DNA of 8,636 nucleotides from an uncultured Eubacteriales bacterium (lineage in GTDB: Bacteria > Bacillota > Clostridia > Oscillospirales > Oscillospiraceae). The stretch lies in the NCBI GenBank assembly GCA_900547315.1, contig URGI01000076.1:1-8636 (forward strand). The letters are read 5' to 3'. The stretch's first letter is position 1, and each line of letters opens with the position of its first letter. Shown piece after piece: positions 1 through 6,554 of the stretch. The notes below the pieces were generated by a model that worked only from the letters and a program-made list of their open reading frames with translations, had not been told where the DNA came from and made no database searches. The position numbers were made by a program, and so were the translations under genes.

Positions 1-13
1 ATCTAATTTCCAA
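1..13 (-). CDS. Start of an unidentified minus-strand gene leaving the window (partial)
   Basis: Only the first four codons are inside the window: TTG GAA ATT AGA (M-E-I-R). The case for a gene is the signal in front of it: a GGGGGAGG ribosome binding site (minus strand of 21-28) seven bases before the TTG, and an extended -10 promoter about 27 bases further upstream. The product cannot be identified. TTG as start is inference; the true start may lie just outside the window. Confidence 0.35.
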
Positions 14-46
14 GAAAAGACCTCCCCCAAGAAATGTATTTGTAAT

Positions 47-75
47 AGAATACCACAAAGTACTTATAAAAGCAA
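47..75 (-). promoter_or_regulatory. Sigma-A-type promoter for the left-edge minus-strand gene
   Basis: On the minus strand a -35-like TTGCTT (70-75) is followed after exactly 17 bp by TATTCT (47-52), preceded by TGG, giving an extended -10 (TGnTATTCT). Transcription would start near 40 and leave a leader of about 27 nt that contains the GGGGGAGG site. The -10 hexamer matches the consensus at four of six positions, so the TG extension supports the call. Confidence 0.45.
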
Positions 76-100
76 TTCATTGGAATAAATTGTACCACAA
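51..100 (-). repeat. Two direct copies of TACCACAA, 42 bp apart, each forming an extended -10
   Basis: TACCACAA occurs at 51-58 and 93-100. Read on the minus strand both copies are TTGTGGTA, and each supplies the TG extension and first two bases of a -10 hexamer: TATTCT in the proximal copy, TACAAT (89-94, five of six consensus bases) in the distal copy. This gives two tandem candidate promoters in the same register. The distal one has no good -35. Alternatively the repeat is a protein-binding site spaced by about four helical turns. Confidence 0.4.
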
Positions 101-304
101 CTGCAAAGCATAAAAGTGCAGTTTTAAGGTTTACACCCTACAACGGTGTATAGTATTGGAAACGGTTTACGGATGCGACATAACAACACTTATTAAGTAT
201 TTATGGGACTGCATGCTGGACGCTTTTACCCATTAGGTCAAATTAGATACGGCTATTTTCATGGAGCAATTCTCATTTCTCCGTCAAATACAATCCTAAA
301 TAAT
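76..304. other. AT-rich non-coding stretch, no convincing gene
   Basis: This stretch is clearly richer in A and T than the operon beside it. A 65-codon frame beginning at 203 and ending at 400 has no ribosome binding site and runs through the operon terminator, so it is not called. A 6-bp inverted repeat (TACACC, 7-base loop, GGTGTA) lies at 132-150, and a 5-bp one (CTGCA/TGCAG) at 101-121, both upstream of the left-edge gene on the minus strand. They could be operators for that gene. No tRNA or recognised structured RNA was seen. Confidence 0.4.
132..150. repeat. Short inverted repeat, possible operator
   Basis: TACACC at 132-137 pairs perfectly with GGTGTA at 145-150 across a 7-base loop. 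It lies about 40 bp upstream of the distal candidate -10 of the left-edge minus-strand gene. It has no T-run, so it is not a terminator. A regulator-binding site is one reading; a chance repeat is also possible at this length. Confidence 0.3.
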
Positions 305-351
305 CGAAAAAGAAGCACACCTTGTCTGACTTTGCAAACAGGACGTGCTTC
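305..351 (-). terminator. Rho-independent terminator of the trmL-to-GGGtGRT operon
   Basis: Read on the minus strand, GAAGCAC (345-351) pairs with GTGCTTC (312-318). The stem continues inward past a 2x2 internal loop with five more pairs (one G-T), around a 12-base loop. The right arm runs directly into TTTTTCG (T-run at 307-311). It begins about 60 bp after the stop codon of the last operon gene, where a terminator is expected. Confidence 0.8.
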
Positions 352-413
352 CATTATTCATTTTTTAGAAATGCAGACTATACTTTTGCTTTCTAAATAA
401 ATCAAGTTCTTCC

Positions 414-1415
414 TTACTTCTTCATTGCCTCGGCGGTAGCGACGGCGACTGCGACAGTCGCGCCGACCATGGGGTTGTTGCCCATGCCGAGGAAGCCCAT
501 CATCTCAACGTGTGCAGGAACGGAGCTGGAGCCCGCGAACTGCGCGTCGGAGTGCATACGGCCCATGGTATCGGTCATGCCGTAGGAGGCGGGGCCGGCT
601 GCCATGTTGTCCGGGTGCAGGGTACGGCCGGTGCCGCCGCCGGACGCCACGGAGAAGTACTTCTTGCCCTGCTCGATGCATTCCTTCTTGTAGGTGCCTG
701 CAACGGGATGCTGGAAGCGTGTGGGGTTGGTGGAGTTGCCGGTGATGGAGACATCGACGCCCTCGAAGTGCATGATGGCAACGCCCTCGCGGACATCGTC
801 ACAGCCGTAGCAGCGGACGTTGGCGCGCTCGCCCTCGGAGTAGCGGATCTCGCGGACGATCTTCAGCTCGCCGGTGTAGTAATCAAACTGGGTCTGGACA
901 TAGGTGAAGCCGTTGATACGGGAAATGATCTGGGCTGCATCCTTGCCGAGGCCGTTGAGGATAACGCGCAGCGGCTCCTTGCGAGCCTTGTTGGCGTTGC
1001 GGACGATGCCGATCGCGCCCTCTGCGGCGGCGAAGGATTCGTGGCCGGCGAGGAATGCGAAGCACTTGGTATCATCGCTCAGCAGCATTGCGCCGAGGTT
1101 GCCGTGGCCAAGGCCGACCTTGCGGTCGTCCGCGACGGAACCGTCGAGGCAGAAGCTCTGGAGGCCGACGCCGATCATCTTTGCGGCTTCGGCAGCATTC
1201 TTGACGCCGGACTTCATGGCGATGGCAGCGCCTACGCAGTATGCCCAGCGGACGTTCTCAAAGCAGATGGGCTGGATGCCCGCCGCTATCTCATAGGGGT
1301 CAAAGCCCTTGGCCTTGCACATCTCTCTGCACTCTTCGACAGAGCCGATGCCGTACTGAGCGAGGACGCCGTTTATCTTGTCTATTCTTCTCTCGTAATT
1401 TTCAAACAGAGCCAT
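414..1415 (-). CDS. GGGtGRT-family protein, function unknown
   Basis: This 333-residue protein carries the signature heptapeptide GGGTGRT at residues 259-265, followed by LHPDN, which names the conserved but uncharacterised GGGtGRT family of anaerobic bacteria. Other visible features are a CYGC pair (C202, C205), scattered cysteines (C29, C33, C51, C60, C89, C118, C246), a glycine-rich GLGHGNLG stretch (101-108) and a small-residue-rich C-terminus with GMGNNP (310-315). There is no signal peptide or clear membrane segment, so it is probably cytosolic. The start is supported by GAAGGAGG seven to eight bases upstream. It is the last gene of the operon, 18 bp after the NifU-like gene; this pairing recurs in Clostridia as far as I know. 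The glycine-rich motif suggests nucleotide or cofactor binding, but that is inference. No catalytic activity can be assigned. Confidence 0.9.
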   Translation of the reverse strand: MALFENYERRIDKINGVLAQYGIGSVEECREMCKAKGFDPYEIAAGIQPICFENVRWAYCVGAAIAMKSGVKNAAEAAKMIGVGLQSFCLDGSVADDRKVGLGHGNLGAMLLSDDTKCFAFLAGHESFAAAEGAIGIVRNANKARKEPLRVILNGLGKDAAQIISRINGFTYVQTQFDYYTGELKIVREIRYSEGERANVRCYGCDDVREGVAIMHFEGVDVSITGNSTNPTRFQHPVAGTYKKECIEQGKKYFSVASGGGTGRTLHPDNMAAGPASYGMTDTMGRMHSDAQFAGSSSVPAHVEMMGFLGMGNNPMVGATVAVAVATAEAMKK

Positions 1416-1433
1416 TAAATTGTCCTCCTTCTC

Positions 1434-2126
1434 TTATTCCTGACGCGGGTCTATGTACTTGGCGGCGGAGTCAAACTGGCCGTAGTGACCCTTTGCCTTC
1501 TCAAGCGCCTCGTTTGCGTCGATGCCCTTCTTGATGAAGTCCATCATCTTGCCGAGGGAGACAAACTCGTAGCCGACGATCTCACCGTCAGCGTTGAGGG
1601 CGATGCGGGTGACGTAGCCCTCGGTCAGTTCGAGATAACGCGGTCCCTTTTCCTTGGTGGCGAACATGGTGCCGACCTGAGAGCGCAGACCTTTGCCGAG
1701 GTCTTCCATGGATGCGCCGACTGCGAGGCCGTCCTCGGAGAAAGCGGACTGGCTGCGGCCGTAGACGATCTGGAGGAACAGCTCGCGCATTGCGGTGTTG
1801 ATAGCGTCGCAGACGAGGTCGGTGTTCAGAGCCTCAAGAATGGTCTTGCCGATGAGGATCTCAGAAGCCATAGCGGCGGAATGGGTCATGCCGGAGCAGC
1901 CGATGGTCTCGATCAGAGCTTCCTCGATGATGCCGTTTTTGATGTTCAGGGTCAGCTTGCAGGCGCCCTGCTGGGGTGCGCACCAGCCGATACCGTGGGT
2001 GAAGCCGGAAATGTCAGAAATTTCTTTTGCCTGAACCCACTTGCCCTCTTCGGGAATGGGTGCGGGGCCATGGTATGCGCCCTTTGCGACCGGACACATA
2101 TGCTGTACTTCGGTGGTATAGATCAT
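1434..2126 (-). CDS. NifU/IscU-like iron-sulfur cluster scaffold homologue
   Basis: The 230-residue product has a NifU N-terminal-like core at about residues 49-105. The segment IETIGCSGMTHSAAMASE, followed by GKTILEAL, corresponds to the IscU region around its second cluster ligand (GCGSAIASSS...GKTxxEA), and C77 aligns with that ligand. The first IscU cysteine has no exact counterpart, although C49 and C56 flank its position. The usual HCSxLAxDAI third site is not recognisable; GRSQSAF stands roughly there. Further cysteines are C11 and C106. Family knowledge gives a role in holding or transferring Fe-S clusters in the cytosol; the altered ligands make a specialised or non-canonical role likely. 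A good AAGGGAG site lies six bases before the ATG. It is followed by the GGGtGRT gene after 18 bp, suggesting a joint function. No cysteine desulfurase is nearby. Confidence 0.85.
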   Translation of the reverse strand: MIYTTEVQHMCPVAKGAYHGPAPIPEEGKWVQAKEISDISGFTHGIGWCAPQQGACKLTLNIKNGIIEEALIETIGCSGMTHSAAMASEILIGKTILEALNTDLVCDAINTAMRELFLQIVYGRSQSAFSEDGLAVGASMEDLGKGLRSQVGTMFATKEKGPRYLELTEGYVTRIALNADGEIVGYEFVSLGKMMDFIKKGIDANEALEKAKGHYGQFDSAAKYIDPRQE

Positions 2127-2171
2127 AGCGATCTCCCTTCTATCTGAAATAAATTTGGAAACTATATCTCA

Positions 2172-2201
2172 ACCGCCGGACTGCCGGAGCCGTCCGGCGG
2201 T
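2172..2201 (-). other. GC-rich hairpin between gpmI and the NifU-like gene
   Basis: ACCGCCGGAC (2172-2181) and GTCCGGCGGT (2192-2201) form a perfect 10-bp stem with a 10-base loop. On the minus strand it is followed by TTGAGATATAG, not a T-run, so it is a poor intrinsic terminator. It may be a partial terminator, a stabiliser of the 3' end of the gpmI message, or a protective 5' hairpin of a separate NifU-like transcript. A TGATAAAAT extended -10-like sequence overlaps the gpmI stop codon (2215-2223) just upstream and fits the last idea weakly. Confidence 0.6.
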
Positions 2202-2212
2202 CGATCGTAAAA

Positions 2213-3730
2213 TTATTTTATCAGGCACTCGCCGGTCATTTCCGCAGGCTGCGGCAGACCCATGATGCGCAGGATAGTCGGCGCGATGTCGGCAAGCTTG
2301 CCTCCGTCCTTCAGCTCCAGGCCCTTTTCGCACACGGCGAAGGGCACGGGGTTGGTGGTGTGGGCGGTGTTGACCTTGCCGGTCTCGTCGAACATGCAGT
2401 CGGCATTGCCGTGGTCGGCGGTAACGACGAGCACGACGTCATCATGCTTTGCAACCTCGGCGACTATGCGTCCCATGCAGGCGTCCACGGTTTCGACCGC
2501 CTTGACGGCGGCGGCCATAACGCCGGTGTGGCCGACCATGTCGCAGTTGGCGAAGTTCGTGACGATAAGGTCGTACTTCTCGGAAGCGATGGCTTCGACG
2601 CACTTGTCGGCGACCTTTTCGGCGCTCATCTGCGGGATGAGGTCATAGGTCGGGAACTCTTTCGGAGACGGGACAAGGCAGCGATCCTCGCCCTCGCACT
2701 GCTTCTCAACGCCGCCGTTGAAGAAGAAGGTGACGTGAGCATACTTCTCAGTCTCGGCGAGGCGGAACTGCTTCAGGCCATGCGCGCTGACATAGTCGCC
2801 GAGCGTGTTCTCGATGACTTCAGGCGGGTACGCGATCGGCAGAGGCAGAGTCTCGTCGTACTGCGCGGTGCAGACGTAGCTGAGGGGGCAAACGGTCTTC
2901 TTGCGGGCGAAGCCGTCGAAATCAGGCAGGTTCAGCGCCCAGGTCATCTCGCGTGCGCGGTCGGGGCGGAAGTTCATGAATATCACGCTGTCGCCCTGAT
3001 TGATAACGCCCTCCGGGCAGACGACGACAGGCTCGACGAACTCGTCGGTCTTGTCCTCGGCATAGCTCTGCTCGACGGCGTGGACGGCATCGTCATCTCT
3101 GACGCCTTCGCCGCAAACGATAGCGTTATAGCCCTTCTCTACGCGATCCCAGCGCTTGTCACGATCCATGCCCCAGAAGCGTCCCTGAAGAGTGGCGATC
3201 TTGGCGTTGCCGAGCTCATCGCACTTTTCCTGAAGCTCCTTGACAAAGCCCGCGCCGCTCTTGGGCGGGACGTCGCGTCCGTCGAGGAAGCAATGGACAT
3301 AGACCTTCTCAACGCCGCGCTGCTTAGCCATATCGAGCGCCGCAAAGATGTGGTGCAGGTGGCTGTGCACGCCGCCGGTGGAGAGAAGCCCCATGACGTG
3401 CAGCGCGTGGCCGCCGTTCTTGGCATCGTCCATAGCCTTGATATACACGGGGTTCTGGAAGAACTTGCCGTTCTCGATCTCCTGGCTTATCTTGGGCAGG
3501 ATCTGGAACACGACGCGGCCCGCGCCGATGTTCGTGTGCCCGACCTCGGAGTTGCCCATCTGTCCCTTAGGCAGGCCGACCTCAAGGCCGCTTGCCTGGA
3601 GCTGGGTGTAGGGATTCTCGCTGAACAGTTTATCCAGATTCGGCTTTTTGGCGGTGGTAATGGCGTTGCCCGGAGTGGCCGGAGCGATGCCGTAGCCGTC
3701 AAGGATTATAAGAACTGCTTTTTTGCTCAT
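2213..3730 (-). CDS. gpmI: 2,3-bisphosphoglycerate-independent phosphoglycerate mutase
   Basis: This enzyme interconverts 3-phosphoglycerate and 2-phosphoglycerate in glycolysis, using two metal ions (usually Mn2+) and a phosphoserine intermediate. The 505 residues match the usual length of about 510. Visible motifs are the metal-binding Asp11 in LDGYG, the nucleophilic Ser61 in GQMGNSEVGH, HSHLHH (122-127), FLDGRDVPP (148-156), FRPDRAR (254-260), RLAETEKYAHVTFFFNGG (323-340), NFANCDMVGHTG (392-403) and TADHGNAD (437-444), so both the phosphatase-like and the transferase domain are intact. It starts 17 bp after tpiA, with a modest GAGG site, and is probably translated from the same message as pgk and tpiA. 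No enolase gene follows it here; the next gene is NifU-like. Confidence 0.98.
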   Translation of the reverse strand: MSKKAVLIILDGYGIAPATPGNAITTAKKPNLDKLFSENPYTQLQASGLEVGLPKGQMGNSEVGHTNIGAGRVVFQILPKISQEIENGKFFQNPVYIKAMDDAKNGGHALHVMGLLSTGGVHSHLHHIFAALDMAKQRGVEKVYVHCFLDGRDVPPKSGAGFVKELQEKCDELGNAKIATLQGRFWGMDRDKRWDRVEKGYNAIVCGEGVRDDDAVHAVEQSYAEDKTDEFVEPVVVCPEGVINQGDSVIFMNFRPDRAREMTWALNLPDFDGFARKKTVCPLSYVCTAQYDETLPLPIAYPPEVIENTLGDYVSAHGLKQFRLAETEKYAHVTFFFNGGVEKQCEGEDRCLVPSPKEFPTYDLIPQMSAEKVADKCVEAIASEKYDLIVTNFANCDMVGHTGVMAAAVKAVETVDACMGRIVAEVAKHDDVVLVVTADHGNADCMFDETGKVNTAHTTNPVPFAVCEKGLELKDGGKLADIAPTILRIMGLPQPAEMTGECLIK

Positions 3731-3747
3731 AGCTTATTGCGCCTCTA

Positions 3748-4521
3748 TTATTCCTGGTTGGTTGCCGCGATGATGGTGGCGAAGTCTACGGGCTTGAGAG
3801 ATGCGCCGCCGATGAGGCCGCCGTCGATGTCGGGCTGTGCAAGCAGCTCGGCCGCGTTCTTTGCGTTCATGCTGCCGCCGTAAAGGATGGAGATGGCGCG
3901 TGCCGGACGGGCGCCGTAGATGCCGCGGATAACGGCACGGATGCTCTCGCAGACTTCCTGCGCCTGCTCTGCGGTAGCGGTCTTGCCGGTGCCGATCGCC
4001 CAGATAGGCTCATAGGCAATGATGCAGCGGCGGAGCTGAGTCGCGTCGATGCCGCTGAGAGCGGCCTTGACCTGATATGCAACGTACTCCATGGTCAGAT
4101 CCATCTCGCGCTGCTCAAGGCTTTCGCCGACGCAGATGATGGGCATGATGCCCTTGGCGAGCAGTGCTTTGGCCTTGGCGTTGACGAGCATATCGTCCTC
4201 GCCGTGGTACTGGCGGCGCTCGGAGTGGCCGACGATGCAGTACTTTGCGCCGATGTCCTGGAGCTGGCTCGCGGAGACCTCTCCGGTGTATGCGCCCTTG
4301 TCGAACTTGCTGACGTCCTGTCCGCCGGCGGCGACCTTGGCTTCCTTACCGGCCTTGACCATGGTGGGGATCATAACTGCCGGAGTGCAGAGAACGACGT
4401 CGCAGGCTCTGGGAGCCGGCATGGCCGCGCGCAGCTCTTCCATGAAGGGCTTGATCTCAGAGGCGAGCATATTCATCTTCCAGTTGCCGGCGATAACGGT
4501 TTTACGGTACTTTCTATTCAT
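3748..4521 (-). CDS. tpiA: Triosephosphate isomerase
   Basis: The enzyme interconverts dihydroxyacetone phosphate and glyceraldehyde 3-phosphate in the cytosol. The 257-residue protein has the complete active site: AGNWKMN (11-17, with Lys15), the electrophile His99 in GHSERR, and the catalytic Glu171 in YEPIWAIGTGK (170-180), which includes the flexible loop 6. Phosphate-binding turns YGGS (214-217) and IGGASL (237-242) are present. The start has AAAGGAG eight bases upstream. It lies 78 bp after pgk and 17 bp before gpmI, so it is a middle gene of the glycolytic operon. The loop before GAYTGEVS reads GGQDVS rather than the more common AQN-type sequence, a variant that is not expected to inactivate it. 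Confidence 0.98.
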   Translation of the reverse strand: MNRKYRKTVIAGNWKMNMLASEIKPFMEELRAAMPAPRACDVVLCTPAVMIPTMVKAGKEAKVAAGGQDVSKFDKGAYTGEVSASQLQDIGAKYCIVGHSERRQYHGEDDMLVNAKAKALLAKGIMPIICVGESLEQREMDLTMEYVAYQVKAALSGIDATQLRRCIIAYEPIWAIGTGKTATAEQAQEVCESIRAVIRGIYGARPARAISILYGGSMNAKNAAELLAQPDIDGGLIGGASLKPVDFATIIAATNQE

Positions 4522-4565
4522 TTGTATTTCTCCTTTTCGTGAAGAATTATCTTATTCTCGTTGGT

Positions 4566-4584
4566 CTCTCCCGTTTTGGGGGAG
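4566..4584 (-). other. Small hairpin in the pgk-tpiA gap
   Basis: On the minus strand CTCCCCC and GGGAGAG form a seven-position stem with one A-C mismatch around a 5-base loop; a perfect 5-bp CTCCC/GGGAG version also exists. It is not followed by a T-run and lies just after the pgk stop codon. It may be an mRNA processing or stability element that sets different levels for pgk and tpiA, or it may be incidental. Confidence 0.35.
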
Positions 4585-4599
4585 GCATTTGAGGAGTTC

Positions 4600-5805
<1,206 letters not shown>

Positions 5806-5834
5806 GGTTTATCCTCCTTAAAAATTATATGCAT

Positions 5835-6320
5835 TTAATCCTGACCCATGGAGCCGACGCCGAGCAGCCCGGGAAAGCCCTGCTGCCGGAGCGCTTCATA
5901 GGTCAATATAGCAACGGAGTTTGAGAGATTCAGACTCCGAGCCTCACTTATCATGGGGATACGGATGCAGCTGTCACGGTACTTTTCGCGCAGCCATTCG
6001 GGAAGCCCCGCCGTCTCCTTGCCGAACATCAGCGTCACATCGCCGCTCAGATCGGCTTCACTGTACGCCCGCGGCGCTTTGGTGGTCGCAAGGTAGAGCC
6101 TACTGTCTCCATTTTTTGCGAAGTACTCGTCAATATTCTCGTATACCGAAATATCGACAAGATACCAGTAGTCCAGCCCGCAGCGCTTGACCGCCTTGTC
6201 CGAGATGTCGAACCCAAGCGGTTTTATGAGATGAAGTCTTGCTCCGGTGGCGGCGCAGGTGCGCGCGATGGCTCCGGTATTGTGCGGTATCTCCGGCTCG
6301 ACCAAAACTATGTTCACCAT
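5835..6320 (-). CDS. trmL: tRNA (cytidine(34)-2'-O)-methyltransferase, SPOUT family
   Basis: TrmL/YibK-type enzymes 2'-O-methylate the wobble nucleotide (C34 or cmnm5U34) of certain leucine tRNAs using S-adenosylmethionine. The 161-residue protein is full length and shows the SPOUT trefoil-knot motifs: EPEIPHNTGAIARTCAATG (8-26), MFGKETAGLP (98-107) and IPMISEARSLNLSNSVAI (121-138), the last two forming the cofactor-binding knot. The called ATG gives M-V-N-I-V; the adjacent GTG (6315-6317) would give the family-typical M-N-I-V-L-V-E-P, so the start may be one codon later. The ribosome binding site (AAGGGAAG) is moderate. It is the first gene of the minus-strand operon, 29 bp before pgk. A link with glycolysis is probably only positional. 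Confidence 0.93.
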   Translation of the reverse strand: MVNIVLVEPEIPHNTGAIARTCAATGARLHLIKPLGFDISDKAVKRCGLDYWYLVDISVYENIDEYFAKNGDSRLYLATTKAPRAYSEADLSGDVTLMFGKETAGLPEWLREKYRDSCIRIPMISEARSLNLSNSVAILTYEALRQQGFPGLLGVGSMGQD

Positions 6321-6390
6321 TGTGTCCCGCTTCCCTTCGCCGAATCTCCCGTTGGCTGCCGATGAGCATTACTTCCCACAGTTCAAAATC

Positions 6391-6399
6391 ATTTTAGCA
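6391..6399 (-). promoter_or_regulatory. Extended -10 promoter candidate for trmL and the glycolytic operon
   Basis: The minus strand reads TGCTAAAAT (TG at 6398-6399, hexamer TAAAAT at 6391-6396, five of six consensus bases). Transcription would begin near 6384, giving a leader of about 64 nt before trmL. There is no good -35 at 16-18 bp. A second minus-strand candidate is the perfect TATAAT at 6450-6455, also without a good -35. Which is used cannot be decided from sequence. Confidence 0.45.
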
Positions 6400-6445
6400 C
6401 AAAAATCAGAAAAATCATGCACTTTTTTACGAATTTTGCGATTTC

Positions 6446-6474
6446 TTGCATTATACACAAAACTGCGGTATAAT
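6446..6474 (+). promoter_or_regulatory. Strong sigma-A promoter for the radical SAM gene, with embedded palindrome
   Basis: TTGCAT (6446-6451) is followed by a 17-bp spacer and a perfect TATAAT (6469-6474). Transcription would start near 6481, leaving a leader of about 74 nt before the ATG at 6555. An exact 7-bp inverted repeat, ATTATAC (6450-6456) and GTATAAT (6468-6474) with an 11-bp spacer, covers the end of the -35, the spacer and the -10. A repressor bound there would block the promoter, so regulated expression is plausible but inferred. Confidence 0.75.
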
Positions 6475-6492
6475 CGGTATTGCAAAGAGGGC

Positions 6493-6528
6493 TTTTATTG
6501 TCATTTTGCATATGATATTTTATTGTCA
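6493..6528 (+). repeat. 11-bp direct repeat in the leader of the radical SAM gene
   Basis: TTTTATTGTCA occurs at 6493-6503 and again, identically, at 6518-6528, a 25-bp period, both inside the predicted 5' leader. The first copy contains TTGTCA, which with 17 bp spacing and TATTGT (6521-6526) could also form a weaker second promoter. The two copies may instead be tandem binding sites. In AT-rich DNA chance repetition is possible. Confidence 0.5.
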
Positions 6529-6554
6529 AATCTCTCTTTTATGGTGAAAAAGTT

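Noticed and set aside
64..111. 15-residue minus-strand leader-peptide-like frame (MLCSCGTIYSNELLL)
   Set aside because: Its ATG lies upstream of both predicted transcription starts and has no ribosome binding site, so a leader peptide role does not fit.
203..400. 65-codon plus-strand frame in the AT-rich left region
   Set aside because: No ribosome binding site or promoter at useful spacing, and it runs through the operon terminator hairpin. A small real gene is not excluded but is unsupported.
510..1418. Plus-strand 302-codon frame antisense to the GGGtGRT gene
   Set aside because: Low-complexity Ala/Gly/Val/Asp-rich translation with no ribosome binding site; the minus-strand frame has the family signature.
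2360..3883. Very long open frame on the plus strand antisense to gpmI and the end of tpiA (over 500 codons)
   Set aside because: It mirrors the codons of two genes with unmistakable active-site motifs, has no family motifs, and arises from the GC-rich third positions of the real genes.
5824..5829. TATAAT on the minus strand between trmL and pgk as a pgk promoter
   Set aside because: No matching -35, and transcription would start inside or beside the ribosome binding site.
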